Positions 33,726 through 41,875 of a DNA stretch of 64,000 bases are shown in pieces. This stretch comes from Streptomyces regalis (GTDB lineage: Bacteria; Actinomycetota; Actinomycetes; Streptomycetales; Streptomycetaceae), in the NCBI RefSeq assembly GCF_001509475.1, contig NZ_LLZG01000312.1, positions 1 through 64,000 on the forward strand, read 5' to 3'. A program made the position numbers and the translations under genes. Under the pieces are notes generated by a model. The model did not search any database. It saw nothing but the letters and a program-made list of their open reading frames with translations, and was not told the DNA's origin. Each line of letters begins with the position of its first letter. Within the stretch, counting starts at the first letter, position 1.

Positions 33726-34967
33726 TTGGCACGGAAGATCGGCAGCCGGTACACCGCCAACCAGATCCTGGGGCGGGGCAGCGCCGGCACGGTGTGGCTG
33801 GGCGAGGGGCCCGAGGGGCCCGTCGCCGTCAAGCTGCTGCGCGAGGACCTCGCGTCCGACCAGGAACTCGTCGGCCGCTTCGTGCAGGAGCGCACGGCGC
33901 TGCTCGGCCTCGAGCACCCGAACGTGGTCTCCGTACGCGACCTGGTGGTCGACGGCAACGACCTCGCGCTGGTCATGGACCTCGTCCGCGGCACCGACCT
34001 GCGCACCCGGCTCGACCGCGACCGGCGGCTCTCGCCCGAGGCGGCGGTGGCGATCGTGGCGGACATCGCGGACGGGCTGGCGGCCGCGCATGCGGCCGGG
34101 GTCGTGCACCGGGACGTGAAGCCGGAGAACGTGCTGCTCGACATGCAGGGCCCGCTGGGGCCGGGCGGCTCGCATCCGGCCCTGCTGACGGACTTCGGTG
34201 TGGCGAAACTCATCGACTCCCCGCGCCGCACCCGCGCCACGAAGATCATCGGGACGCCGGACTACCTGGCGCCGGAGATCGTGGAGGGCCTGCCGCCACG
34301 GGCGGCGGTCGACATCTACGCCCTCGCCACGGTGCTGTACGAGCTGCTGGCGGGCTTCACGCCGTTCGGTGGGGGCCACCCGGGCGCGGTGCTGCGCCGC
34401 CACGTCACGGAGTCGGTGGCCCCGCTGCCCGGTATCCCCGACGAGCTGTGGCAGCTGATCGTGCAGTGCCTCGCGAAGGCGCCGGCCTCGCGGTTGCGGG
34501 CGTCGGAGCTGGGGGCGCGGCTGCGGGAGCTGCTGCCGCTGGTGGCCGGGATGCCGCCGCTGGACGTGGACGAGCCGGATGCGGAGCCGGCGGAGGAAGA
34601 GGCTCCGGCCGCTGAGGAAGCGGCGCCGGCGGGGGAGCGGGTACGGCGGCGCGGTGCGGTGCCGCTGGTGCCGGGCGCCAAGCCGGCCGACTCCAACCGG
34701 GACACGCATACGTCGATGAGGGTGCCGGGGCCCGACGAGCTGGCCGGCGGTGCGCGGGGGACGGCCCGGGTGCCGAGGGCGGCGGGTGCGCCCCGTCCCG
34801 GCTCCGCCCGGCATCGGGCGGTGGCTCGGCGGCGGCGGGTGGCGTTGGGGGCGGCTGCGGTGGCGTTGGTGGCTGCGGCGGGTGTCGGCACGTGGCTGGC
34901 GACCTCGGGTGACGACGCGGATGCGACGCCGCAGGACACGAACAACTCGGCACCGGCGACCCCGTAG
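33726..34967 (+). CDS. pkaB: Ser/Thr protein kinase PkaB
   Basis: A 413-aa Hanks-type kinase. Key residues: GRGSAGTVW loop, K36 in VAVKLL, D130 in HRDVKPEN, D156 in DFGVAKL, and LAPEIVEG. After residue 265 comes an acidic Ala/Glu stretch, then a membrane segment (RRVALGAAAVALVAAAGVGTWLA) near the C-terminus with only about 18 residues outside, so no sensor domain. The start is TTG at 33726-33728 because AGGAG lies at ideal distance and the product then begins at the kinase fold; the open frame extends further upstream without a ribosome binding site. The tandem kinases share EL/HPNVV/RDLVV-type sequences and may cross-phosphorylate. Confidence 0.92.
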   Translation: MARKIGSRYTANQILGRGSAGTVWLGEGPEGPVAVKLLREDLASDQELVGRFVQERTALLGLEHPNVVSVRDLVVDGNDLALVMDLVRGTDLRTRLDRDRRLSPEAAVAIVADIADGLAAAHAAGVVHRDVKPENVLLDMQGPLGPGGSHPALLTDFGVAKLIDSPRRTRATKIIGTPDYLAPEIVEGLPPRAAVDIYALATVLYELLAGFTPFGGGHPGAVLRRHVTESVAPLPGIPDELWQLIVQCLAKAPASRLRASELGARLRELLPLVAGMPPLDVDEPDAEPAEEEAPAAEEAAPAGERVRRRGAVPLVPGAKPADSNRDTHTSMRVPGPDELAGGARGTARVPRAAGAPRPGSARHRAVARRRRVALGAAAVALVAAAGVGTWLATSGDDADATPQDTNNSAPATP

Positions 34968-35033
34968 CCCCCAGACCCCGCTTCGGCCCTGAACGGGCCT
35001 CGTCCTCAAACGCCGGACGGGCCGGAAGGGCGC
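34968..35033. repeat. Streptomyces-type intergenic repeat, copy 3
   Basis: CCCCCAGACCCCGCTTCGGC, CCTGAACGGGCCTCGTCCTC, AAACGCCGGACGGGC lie immediately after the pkaB stop. This series of elements is the same as at 27781-27870. GGCC/GGCC pairing around CTGAAC gives a small hairpin, so it may end pkaB transcription. Confidence 0.7.
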
Positions 35034-35060
35034 CCGGACCTCCCCGCTTGGCGGAGCCGT

Positions 35061-35066
35061 TACGCT
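35061..35066 (+). promoter_or_regulatory. Putative -10 box, leaderless prfB
   Basis: TACGCT ends six bases before the GTG at 35073. There is no Shine-Dalgarno sequence, so prfB may be translated from a leaderless mRNA. Confidence 0.35.
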
Positions 35067-35072
35067 GGGGGT

Positions 35073-36179
35073 GTGGCAGTCGTCGATGTATCCGAAGAGC
35101 TCAAGTCCCTCTCCTCGACCATGGAGTCGATCGAGGCCGTTCTGGACCTCGACAAGCTGAGGGCAGACATCGCCGTGCTCGAGGAGCAGGCGGCCGCGCC
35201 GTCCCTGTGGGACAACCCGGACGAGGCGCAGAAGATCACCAGCAAGCTGTCCCACCTCCAGGCGGAGGTGAGGAAGGCCGACGCCCTGCGCTCGCGGATC
35301 GACGATCTCGCCGTGCTGTTCGAGATGGCCGAGGAGGAGGACGACCCGGACACCCGTGCCGAGGCCGAGTCCGAGCTCACCGCCGTCAAGAAGGCGCTGG
35401 ACGAGATGGAGGTCCGGACGCTGCTCAGCGGTGAGTACGACTCCCGTGAGGCGCTCGTCAACATCCGCGCGGAGGCGGGCGGCGTCGACGCCGCCGACTT
35501 CGCCGAGAAGCTGCAGCGGATGTACCTGCGCTGGGCGGAGCAGAAGGGCTACAAGACCGAGATCTACGAGACGTCGTACGCCGAAGAGGCCGGCATCAAG
35601 TCGACGACCTTCGCCGTGCAGGTGCCGTACGCCTACGGGACCCTGTCCGTCGAGCAGGGCACGCACCGGCTCGTGCGGATCTCGCCCTTCGACAACCAGG
35701 GCCGCCGCCAGACCTCCTTCGCGGGCGTCGAGGTGCTCCCCGTGGTCGAGCAGACCGACCACATCGAGATCGACGAGTCCGAGCTGCGCGTGGACGTGTA
35801 CCGGTCCTCGGGCCCCGGCGGCCAGGGCGTGAACACCACCGACTCCGCGGTGCGGCTCACCCACCTCCCCACCGGCATCGTCGTCTCCTGCCAGAACGAG
35901 CGGTCGCAGATCCAGAACAAGGCCACCGCGATGAACGTCCTCCAGGCCAAGCTGCTCGAGCGGCGCCGACAGGAGGAGCAGGCCAAGATGGACGCCCTGA
36001 AGGGCGACGGCGGCAACTCGTGGGGCAACCAGATGCGGTCCTACGTGCTGCACCCGTACCAGATGGTCAAGGACCTGCGCACGGAGTTCGAAGTCGGCAA
36101 CCCCGAGGCCGTGTTCAACGGTGAGATCGAGGGATTCCTCGAAGCCGGAATTCGCTGGCGCAAGCAGCAGGAGAAGTAG
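35073..36179 (+). CDS. prfB: Peptide chain release factor 2
   Basis: A 368-aa RF2 that recognises UGA and UAA stop codons and triggers peptide release. The stop-codon-reading tripeptide SPF is at 204-206, and the catalytic GGQ at 249-251 is in [16 protein letters not shown]. The N-terminal coiled helices ([20 protein letters not shown]) and C-terminal [20 protein letters not shown] are typical. The gene is one uninterrupted frame, lacking the autoregulatory +1 frameshift of enterobacterial prfB. In a high-GC genome that mainly uses UGA, RF2 is essential. The gene ends at a strong intrinsic terminator. Confidence 0.97.
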   Translation: MAVVDVSEELKSLSSTMESIEAVLDLDKLRADIAVLEEQAAAPSLWDNPDEAQKITSKLSHLQAEVRKADALRSRIDDLAVLFEMAEEEDDPDTRAEAESELTAVKKALDEMEVRTLLSGEYDSREALVNIRAEAGGVDAADFAEKLQRMYLRWAEQKGYKTEIYETSYAEEAGIKSTTFAVQVPYAYGTLSVEQGTHRLVRISPFDNQGRRQTSFAGVEVLPVVEQTDHIEIDESELRVDVYRSSGPGGQGVNTTDSAVRLTHLPTGIVVSCQNERSQIQNKATAMNVLQAKLLERRRQEEQAKMDALKGDGGNSWGNQMRSYVLHPYQMVKDLRTEFEVGNPEAVFNGEIEGFLEAGIRWRKQQEK

Positions 36180-36199
36180 CGAAGTAACTTTGTCGACAA

Positions 36200-36235
36200 G
36201 GCAACTGCCGTCCTCCCGGCGGCAGTTGCCTTTTT
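36200..36235 (+). terminator. Intrinsic terminator of prfB
   Basis: GGCAACTGCCG at 36200-36210 and CGGCAGTTGCC at 36220-36230 form a perfect 11-bp stem with a nine-base loop, followed by TTTTT at 36231-36235. It is one of the few classical T-tract terminators in the window. Confidence 0.92.
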
Positions 36236-36478
36236 CGTGCCTGCATGTCTGGGTTTTACATCACACTCACAGGCTCCAACCCCAGCCATAACTCCCGTAT
36301 TTGGACATGGCGCACGTAAACGGCCTTGACGTGTCTTTGAAAAATGGGAAGGGTAAAGCGTGGCATGCGTATCTCTGGGGCGCATGTGAACCGGGGGGCT
36401 CAAGTTCAGTTACCTCCGTCGATCACGGCCCCCGAGCGCCGCCTCACTGACGATTGAGCTACTGGGGGTAGCAACCAC

Positions 36479-37117
36479 ATGACGAAGAAGACGCGGATCC
36501 GCCTCGCGCGCGTCGCGGCCGGTGCCGTGATCGCGGCCGGTGCCTCGCTGACCGCTGCGGGTGCCGCATCTGCCGCCGAGGCGGACGACTGCGTGCTCGG
36601 TCTGTTCTGCGGGCCCGAGGACCCGACCGAGCCGCCGACCGACCCGGGCATCCCGACGGACATCCCGACCGACCCGGGCATCCCGACGGACATCCCGACC
36701 GACCCGGGCATCCCCACCGAGGAGCCCACGGTCCCGACGGACCCGACGCTCGAGCCGACCGAGCCGACGGACCCCACCGAGGAGCCGTCCGACCCGACCA
36801 ACCCGGGTGACGGCAACGGGAACGGAAACGGCAACGGGAACGGGAACGGCAACAACGGCGGCGGTAACAACAACACCGACCCCGACGGCGGCACCTCTCC
36901 CCAGGAGGAGGGCTCCTCCTCGCTCACCGAGACCACCGGTACCGGCACGGGTACGGGCACCAGCACCTCCGCTCAGGGCGGCGGTGACGAGCTCGCCGAG
37001 ACCGGCGCCGCTCAGACCACCTTCCTGCTGGTCGGCGCCGCCACGATGATCGCCGGCGGCATCGGCTTCCGCATCCTCCCGCGCCTCGCGGGTGGCCGCG
37101 GCGGTGCGGCTGCCTGA
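36479..37117 (+). CDS. LAETG-type sortase-anchored, repeat-rich cell-wall protein
   Basis: A 212-aa secreted protein. Signal peptide (1-33, cut after ASAAEA), a short Cys pair (DDCVLGLFC), then [10 protein letters not shown] repeats, Pro/Thr/Glu-rich sequence, an (NG)n run, a Ser/Thr/Gly linker, and a C-terminal sorting signal: LAETG, hydrophobic [20 protein letters not shown] and basic [15 protein letters not shown] is the motif of class E sortases in Streptomyces, which link proteins such as chaplins to the peptidoglycan. The DNA repeats at 36641-36711 are a 30-bp unit in nearly three copies. It stands alone between prfB and ftsEX and is closed by a strong terminator. Confidence 0.88.
   Translation: MTKKTRIRLARVAAGAVIAAGASLTAAGAASAAEADDCVLGLFCGPEDPTEPPTDPGIPTDIPTDPGIPTDIPTDPGIPTEEPTVPTDPTLEPTEPTDPTEEPSDPTNPGDGNGNGNGNGNGNGNNGGGNNNTDPDGGTSPQEEGSSSLTETTGTGTGTGTSTSAQGGGDELAETGAAQTTFLLVGAATMIAGGIGFRILPRLAGGRGGAAA
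36641..36716 (+). repeat. 30-bp tandem repeat inside the LAETG protein gene
   Basis: The 30-bp unit beginning GACCCGGGCATCCCGACGGA occurs at 36641-36670 and 36671-36700 without difference, with a partial third copy from 36701. It encodes [10 protein letters not shown] and is likely to vary in number between strains. Confidence 0.85.
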
Positions 37118-37159
37118 CGGTAGCCCATCGTTCACACTGCGTAATCAACGCCGTACGGC

Positions 37160-37196
37160 CGAGGGGCCCGGAGCGCATTTCGCTCCGGGCCCCTCG
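37160..37196. terminator. Bidirectional terminator
   Basis: GAGGGGCCCGGAGCG at 37161-37175 and CGCTCCGGGCCCCTC at 37181-37195 form a perfect 15-bp stem with a five-base loop. It lies between the convergent LAETG protein gene and the zinc-ribbon gene and can end both transcripts. Confidence 0.85.
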
Positions 37197-37225
37197 CCAT
37201 GTCTGCCTGCGGTTGGCGCTTCGCC

Positions 37226-37417
37226 CTATGCGGTCTGGTGCGCCAGCAGCGCCACTGCCGCGATCAGTATCGCCAGCAGCATGATCAGCGTCATCGGGTT
37301 CAGACCCGCGAACGGGTTCTCCTGCTGCAGCCGCTCACGGTTCGCCCGGCACACGGGGCAGCGGCCCTCACTCACGGGTGCGGCGCAGTTCGCGCACACC
37401 AGCCGGTCGTACGTCAT
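37226..37417 (-). CDS. Small zinc-ribbon membrane protein
   Basis: A 63-aa protein with an N-terminal zinc ribbon (CANCAAPV and [11 protein letters not shown], four cysteines in two CxxC pairs), a short linker NPFAGLNP and one membrane segment [19 protein letters not shown]. The cytoplasmic ribbon and C-out membrane anchor form a compact unit common in actinobacteria, with no known role. AGGAGGG stands nine bases before the ATG. It is conserved in this position between the prfB and ftsE genes of Streptomyces. Confidence 0.85.
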   Translation of the reverse strand: MTYDRLVCANCAAPVSEGRCPVCRANRERLQQENPFAGLNPMTLIMLLAILIAAVALLAHQTA

Positions 37418-37754
37418 GCGCCACCCTCCTAGCGAGTTCCCTCCGGGGGTTCAACGGGTTTGGCCCCGGGAACGTTCCCCCCTCCACAATGCCAGGTTCC
37501 TTCGGAAAGGGCTCGGGCGCTCTCGGAGGGGTGGTTTCCATTGTCTCCCGGTGTCTCCTGGCTGCGGGCCCGTATGTGGCTGGTCGCGCGCACGCGGCGG
37601 AGCCGCACATCGACACAGCCCCGCGCCCGTGGGGCGTCACCTCAGTCGGCACAAAAAGGCACAAGACCTACGCAACCCCTTCCGGCGACTGCGCTGGCGC
37701 ACCCGGTTCGCGTATGGTCACGCTCATCTACCCCCGGCGACCCGTGGTGCATCC
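37418..37754. other. Gap upstream of ftsE holding an intergenic repeat and the ftsE promoter
   Basis: This 337-base stretch has no gene. At 37582-37636 lies a second common Streptomyces intergenic element: GCGCGCACGCGGCGGAGCCG, then CACATCGACACAGCCCCGCG and CCCGTGGGGCG, with two small hairpins (CGGCGGAGCCG and CCCCGCGCCCGTGGGGCG). TATGGT at 37713-37718 is a candidate -10 box for ftsE. Confidence 0.55.
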
Positions 37755-38444
37755 GTGATCCGATTCGACAATGTCTCCAAGGTCTACCCCAAGCAGAACC
37801 GCCCCGCACTCAGGGATGTGTCCCTGGAAGTGGACAAGGGCGAGTTCGTGTTCCTCGTGGGGTCCTCCGGCTCCGGAAAGTCCACCTTCCTGCGGCTGAT
37901 CCTCCGCGAGGAGCGGTGCAGCCACGGTCAGGTGCACGTTCTGGGCAAGGACCTCGCACGCCTGTCCAACTGGAAGGTGCCGCAGATGCGGCGCCAGCTG
38001 GGGACGGTGTTCCAGGACTTCCGGCTGCTGCCGAACAAGACGGTCGCCGAGAACGTGGCCTTCGCACAGGAGGTCATCGGCAAGTCCCGCGGCGAGATCC
38101 GCAAGTCCGTGCCGCAGGTGCTCGACCTCGTCGGGCTGGGCGGCAAGGAGGACCGGATGCCCGGTGAGCTCTCCGGTGGTGAGCAGCAGCGGGTGGCGAT
38201 CGCCCGGGCCTTCGTCAACCGGCCCAAGCTGCTCATCGCCGACGAGCCCACCGGCAACCTCGACCCGCAGACCTCCGTCGGCATCATGAAGCTGCTCGAC
38301 CGGATCAACCGGACGGGCACCACCGTGGTGATGGCGACGCACGACCAGAACATCGTGGACCAGATGCGCAAGCGCGTCATCGAGCTGGAGAAGGGCCGCC
38401 TCGTCCGCGACCAGGCACGCGGCGTCTACGGCTACCAGCACTGA
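37755..38444 (+). CDS. ftsE: Cell division ATP-binding protein FtsE
   Basis: A 229-aa ABC ATPase that, with FtsX, transmits ATP binding at the division or sporulation septum to peptidoglycan hydrolases outside. Walker [10 protein letters not shown] is at 36-44; the signature [14 protein letters not shown], Walker [13 protein letters not shown] and switch His in ATHDQN are all present. [19 protein letters not shown] is the usual FtsE entry. The GTG at 37755 gives the standard length. It is 36 bases upstream of ftsX and surely co-transcribed with it. Confidence 0.97.
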   Translation: MIRFDNVSKVYPKQNRPALRDVSLEVDKGEFVFLVGSSGSGKSTFLRLILREERCSHGQVHVLGKDLARLSNWKVPQMRRQLGTVFQDFRLLPNKTVAENVAFAQEVIGKSRGEIRKSVPQVLDLVGLGGKEDRMPGELSGGEQQRVAIARAFVNRPKLLIADEPTGNLDPQTSVGIMKLLDRINRTGTTVVMATHDQNIVDQMRKRVIELEKGRLVRDQARGVYGYQH

Positions 38445-38480
38445 CCGCGACCGTCCACGGAAAGGCCTGAAGAAGACGCC

Positions 38481-39398
38481 ATGCGCGCCCAGTTCGTACT
38501 GTCCGAGATCGGTGTCGGTCTCCGCCGCAATCTGACGATGACCTTCGCCGTCATCGTCTCCGTCGCCCTGTCGCTCGCCCTGTTCGGCGGGTCGCTCCTG
38601 ATGAGTGACCAGGTCAACACCATGAAGGGCTACTGGTACGACAAGGTCAACGTCTCGGTCTTCCTCTGCAACAAGAGCGACGCCGAGTCCGACCCCAACT
38701 GCGCCAAGGGCGCGGTCACCGAGGACCAGAAGAAGGAGATCGTCGCCGACCTGAAGAAGATGACGGTCGTCGAGAAGGTGGCGTACGAGTCGCAGGACCA
38801 GGCGTACAAGCACTACAAGGAGCAGTTCGGCGACTCCCCGCTGGCCGCCTCGCTCACGCCGGACCAGATGCAGGAGTCGTACCGGATCAAGCTGAAGGAC
38901 CCGGAGAAGTACCAGGTCATCGCGACCGCCTTCGACGGGCGCGACGGCGTGCAGTCGGTGCAGGACCAGAAGGGGATCCTGGACAACCTCTTCGGGCTGC
39001 TGAACGGCATGAACTGGGCCGCGCGGGCGATCATGGCGCTGATGCTCGTCGTCGCGCTCATGCTGATCGTCAACACCGTGCGGGTCTCGGCCTTCAGCCG
39101 GCGGCGCGAGACCGGGATCATGCGCCTGGTCGGCGCCTCGGGCTTCTACATCCAGGCGCCGTTCATCATGGAGGCCGCGGTCGCCGGGCTGATCGGAGGG
39201 ACGGTCGCCTGTGCGTTCCTGGTGATGGCGCGGTACTTCATCATCGACCACGGCCTGGCCCTGTCGGAGAAGCTGACACTGATCAACTTCATCGGCTGGG
39301 ACGCGGTGTTGACGAAGCTGCCGCTCATCCTCGCGACGAGCCTTCTGATGCCCGCGTTGGCGGCGTTCTTCGCGCTGCGCAAGTATCTGAAGGTGTGA
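38481..39398 (+). CDS. ftsX: Cell division protein FtsX
   Basis: A 305-aa membrane partner of FtsE. N-terminal RAQFVLSEIGVGLRRNLTMT enters the first membrane helix (FAVIVSVALSLALFGGSLLM). An extracytoplasmic loop of about 120 residues with a Cys pair (LCNKS, PNCAK) follows; it activates cell-wall hydrolases in other bacteria. Three more membrane segments sit near the C-terminus (IMALMLVVALMLIVNTVRV, IMEAAVAGLIGGTVACAFLV, LILATSLLMPALAAFFAL). The gene directly follows ftsE and is followed by a hairpin terminator. Confidence 0.97.
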   Translation: MRAQFVLSEIGVGLRRNLTMTFAVIVSVALSLALFGGSLLMSDQVNTMKGYWYDKVNVSVFLCNKSDAESDPNCAKGAVTEDQKKEIVADLKKMTVVEKVAYESQDQAYKHYKEQFGDSPLAASLTPDQMQESYRIKLKDPEKYQVIATAFDGRDGVQSVQDQKGILDNLFGLLNGMNWAARAIMALMLVVALMLIVNTVRVSAFSRRRETGIMRLVGASGFYIQAPFIMEAAVAGLIGGTVACAFLVMARYFIIDHGLALSEKLTLINFIGWDAVLTKLPLILATSLLMPALAAFFALRKYLKV

Positions 39399-39409
39399 CC
39401 AACGCCAAG

Positions 39410-39441
39410 GGGGCCGTACGGGCAACGGGCCGTACGGCCCC
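39410..39441 (+). terminator. Terminator after ftsX
   Basis: GGGGCCGTACGG at 39410-39421 and CCGTACGGCCCC at 39430-39441 are a perfect 12-bp stem with an eight-base loop, 12 bases after the ftsX stop, followed by TTGCGTTGT. Confidence 0.85.
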
Positions 39442-39465
39442 TTGCGTTGTCCTAGACTCACCGGC

Positions 39466-40632
39466 ATGTCAGGTCGTGACCTGTTCTGTGAGCCCCGCCG
39501 CATTCGCCGCGGGGCCGCCCTGACATTGCTCTTCACGAGCGTGCTCGTCGCGGGCGCCGCGACCGGCTCCCTGCCCGGCCCTGACCGGAAATCCTCTGCC
39601 GACGCGGCCGGTTCGGCCGCTCCCGCGGGCCGGCACGTCGACGTCGCCGAGGCCGCCGCCGAGGCCGCGGCCGCGGGCAAGTCCCCCATGGAGGCCGCGC
39701 AGCGCGCGGTCAGCCGCAGCGGGGACCGCTGGGGTGCCGTCTACTCCGAGGGCGAGTACGAGGAGTTCGAGGAGGCCCTCGACGGTGAGTACACCGGCGT
39801 CGGGCTGTGGGCGCGACGTGAGCGGGACGGCCGTATCGAAGTGACCAAGGTGCGGGCGGGGTCGCCCGCGGCGGTCGCCGGGATCCGGGCGGGCGACCGG
39901 CTGCGCAGCATCGACGGCGAGAAGGTCGCCGGGCGTCCGGTCACCGAGGTCGTCTCCTTACTGCGCGGGGACGCGACGGACGCGCCCGCCGGTACGGCGG
40001 TGAAGGTGGGGCTGGAGCGCGGCACGCGCGCGTGGGATCTCACGCTGCGCCGGGCCACCCTGTCCACCGATTCGGTCACTGTTCGAAAACTCGCCGACGG
40101 CATCACCGTCGTCAGGATCGCCTCCTTCACCAAGGGGTCGGGCGACGCCGTCAGTGCCGCCCTGCGGCAGGCCCCGGCCGGCGTCGGCGTCATCCTCGAC
40201 CTGCGGGGCAACTCCGGCGGCCTGGTCACCGAGGCCGTCACCGCCGCCTCGGTCTTCCTCGACGGCGGCCTCGTCGCCACGTACGACGTCGACGGCGAGC
40301 AGCGCGCCCTGCACGCCGAACCCGGCGGCGAGACCCGCAGACCCCTGGTCGCCCTCGTCGACGGCGGCACGATGAGCGCGGCCGAGCTGCTCACCGGCGC
40401 CCTGCAGGACCGCGGCCGCGCGGTCGTCGTCGGCAGCCGCACTTTCGGCAAGGGGTCGGTGCAGATGCCGAGCCGCCTTCCCGACGGCTCCGTCGCCGAA
40501 CTGACCGTCGGGCACTACCGCACCCCCTCGGGCCGAGCCGTCGACGGCAGGGGGATCACCCCTGACCTGGACGCCGACCAGCAGGTGGTGGAGCGGGCCG
40601 AGACGGTCCTCAGCGGACTCGGCGAGTCGTAA
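39466..40632 (+). CDS. S41 family C-terminal processing protease (CtpA type)
   Basis: A 388-aa secreted or membrane-tethered serine protease. N-terminal hydrophobic segment ([19 protein letters not shown]), PDZ domain (about 105-195, [29 protein letters not shown]), and tail-specific protease core with [12 protein letters not shown], nucleophile S304 in DGGTMSAAE and general base K329 in [14 protein letters not shown], seven bases upstream of the ATG, suggests a leaderless transcript and supports this start over an upstream in-frame codon. It lies between ftsX and smpB and probably acts on cell-wall or division proteins. Confidence 0.93.
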   Translation: MSGRDLFCEPRRIRRGAALTLLFTSVLVAGAATGSLPGPDRKSSADAAGSAAPAGRHVDVAEAAAEAAAAGKSPMEAAQRAVSRSGDRWGAVYSEGEYEEFEEALDGEYTGVGLWARRERDGRIEVTKVRAGSPAAVAGIRAGDRLRSIDGEKVAGRPVTEVVSLLRGDATDAPAGTAVKVGLERGTRAWDLTLRRATLSTDSVTVRKLADGITVVRIASFTKGSGDAVSAALRQAPAGVGVILDLRGNSGGLVTEAVTAASVFLDGGLVATYDVDGEQRALHAEPGGETRRPLVALVDGGTMSAAELLTGALQDRGRAVVVGSRTFGKGSVQMPSRLPDGSVAELTVGHYRTPSGRAVDGRGITPDLDADQQVVERAETVLSGLGES

Positions 40633-40679
40633 ATCGGCTTTCCGCACACCCCCTTCGTAGTGCGAAAATGGACGGCACT

Positions 40680-41234
40680 ATGAGCAAGGGAATGTACGTA
40701 CCGAAGGAGTCCCAGCCCAAGCAGGGCGGGACGGCCGCGAAGGCCAGGGACGGCGAGAAGGGCGGCAAGCGCAAGATCGTCGCCCAGAACAAGAAGGCCC
40801 GCCACGACTACGCGATCATCGACACCTATGAGGCCGGCCTGGTGCTCATGGGCACCGAGGTCAAGTCGCTGCGTGAGGGTCGGACGTCGCTGACCGACGG
40901 CTTCGTCCAGATCGACCGGGGCGAGGCTTGGCTGCACAACGCCCACATCCCGGAGTATCACCAGGGCAGCTGGACCAACCACTCCGCGCGCCGCAAGCGC
41001 AAGCTCCTCCTGCACCGCGAGGAGATCGACAAGCTGGAGGCCAAGGCCCAGGAGACGGGTCACACGATCGTGCCCCTCGCCCTGTACTTCAGGGACGGGC
41101 GTGCGAAGGCCGAGATCGCTCTCGCGCGAGGCAAGAAGGAGTACGACAAGCGCCAGACCCTGCGGGAGAAGCAGGACCGGCGCGAGTCGGACCGGGCGAT
41201 CGCGGCGGCGAAGCGGCGGCAGCGGGCCCAGTAG
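40680..41234 (+). CDS. smpB: SsrA-binding protein SmpB
   Basis: A 184-aa RNA-binding protein that delivers tmRNA to stalled ribosomes. Conserved blocks: [89 protein letters not shown] and the C-terminal helix [20 protein letters not shown] that enters the mRNA channel. The N-terminus is extended by about 25 residues ([13 protein letters not shown]). Candidate starts are ATG at 40668, 40680 and 40692; none has a clear ribosome binding site, so 40680 is a compromise. The tmRNA gene follows 118 bases downstream. Confidence 0.95.
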   Translation: MSKGMYVPKESQPKQGGTAAKARDGEKGGKRKIVAQNKKARHDYAIIDTYEAGLVLMGTEVKSLREGRTSLTDGFVQIDRGEAWLHNAHIPEYHQGSWTNHSARRKRKLLLHREEIDKLEAKAQETGHTIVPLALYFRDGRAKAEIALARGKKEYDKRQTLREKQDRRESDRAIAAAKRRQRAQ

Positions 41235-41277
41235 GCGCCTGCCGGGAATACGCTGGCATCGGTGTGCGTTGGTCACG

Positions 41278-41283
41278 TACGAT
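41278..41283 (+). promoter_or_regulatory. Putative -10 box of the tmRNA gene
   Basis: TACGAT lies 75 bases upstream of the mature tmRNA 5' end, with TGGCAT 18 bases before it as a weak -35. The 5' extension would be removed by RNase P. Confidence 0.35.
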
Positions 41284-41352
41284 GGCACTGCACCTCACAG
41301 AGGGTGCGCGCCCCTCGCCGGATCTTTCCGGTGGGGATTGAAAAAAGCACAT

Positions 41353-41718
41353 GGGGATGATCGGTTTCGACAGCGGCTGTTGAAGCAGGGGAAGCGTGTC
41401 GAGGAAGCGGCAATGATCTCGTAAACCATATGTCGCAAAAAATAATCGCCAACACCAAGCGCGATTCCTTCGCCCTCGCTGCCTAAGTAGCGACTTGCGA
41501 AGTGTCAGCCCGGGGCTGTTCCCGACCCGGATCCTGGCATCAGCTAGGGAACTAAACCTTGATCCCGGTCACGGGGTGAAGAGGGAAATCTAACAGTGAC
41601 TGGGCCCGTCGGCGACTTGTTCGCGTGATCGCCGGGGCCGAGAAAATCACAGCGAACTGCACACGGAGAAGCCCTGATTCTGCACCGTTGGACGCGGGTT
41701 CGATTCCCGCCATCTCCA
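41353..41718 (+). ncRNA. ssrA: Transfer-messenger RNA (tmRNA)
   Basis: A one-piece tmRNA of about 366 nt. The 5' end GGGGATGATCGGTTTCGACA pairs with the 3' end GCCATCTCC to form the alanine-type acceptor stem with the G-U pair; the T arm reads GGTTCGATTCCCGCC. CCA is not encoded. The tag frame begins after TAATC with resume codon GCC at 41448-41450 and encodes ANTKRDSFALAA, ending TAA at 41484-41486 followed by an in-frame TAG. The LAA end marks tagged proteins for ClpXP-type proteolysis. smpB is immediately upstream. Pseudoknot-forming GC-rich segments fill the rest. Confidence 0.97.
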
Positions 41719-41755
41719 CGATCGGGAGGTTTCCGAACCTCCCAACCCATGTGGG

Positions 41756-41791
41756 CAAAGGCCCCGCCGCCTCCGGGCAGCGGGGCCTTTG
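41756..41791 (+). terminator. Terminator of ssrA
   Basis: CAAAGGCCCCGC at 41756-41767 and GCGGGGCCTTTG at 41780-41791 form a perfect 12-bp stem ending in a T-rich strand. A second hairpin, GGGAGGTT/AACCTCCC at 41724-41743, lies between it and the mature 3' end and could guide 3' processing. Confidence 0.88.
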
Positions 41792-41875
41792 TCATGAGTG
41801 ATCTGTGACAGTGCTGTGACCGGAGGTGTGGGTTCCGCCACAGCCAGGGCGACCGGGCCTTGGTGAGGTGGGCGG

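Noticed and set aside
35073..35200. Programmed +1 frameshift in prfB
   Set aside because: The RF2 frame is continuous from the GTG through the SPF and GGQ motifs; no in-frame UGA with a slippery CUU is present.
31833..36053. A 1406-codon minus-strand open frame across pkaA, pkaB and prfB
   Set aside because: It lies fully antisense to three unmistakable genes and has repetitive low-complexity composition (Leu/Gly/Arg/Val) without any domain.
37378..37758. 126-aa plus-strand ORF upstream of ftsE
   Set aside because: It overlaps an intergenic repeat and the zinc-ribbon gene, has no ribosome binding site and shows no coding-type third-position pattern.
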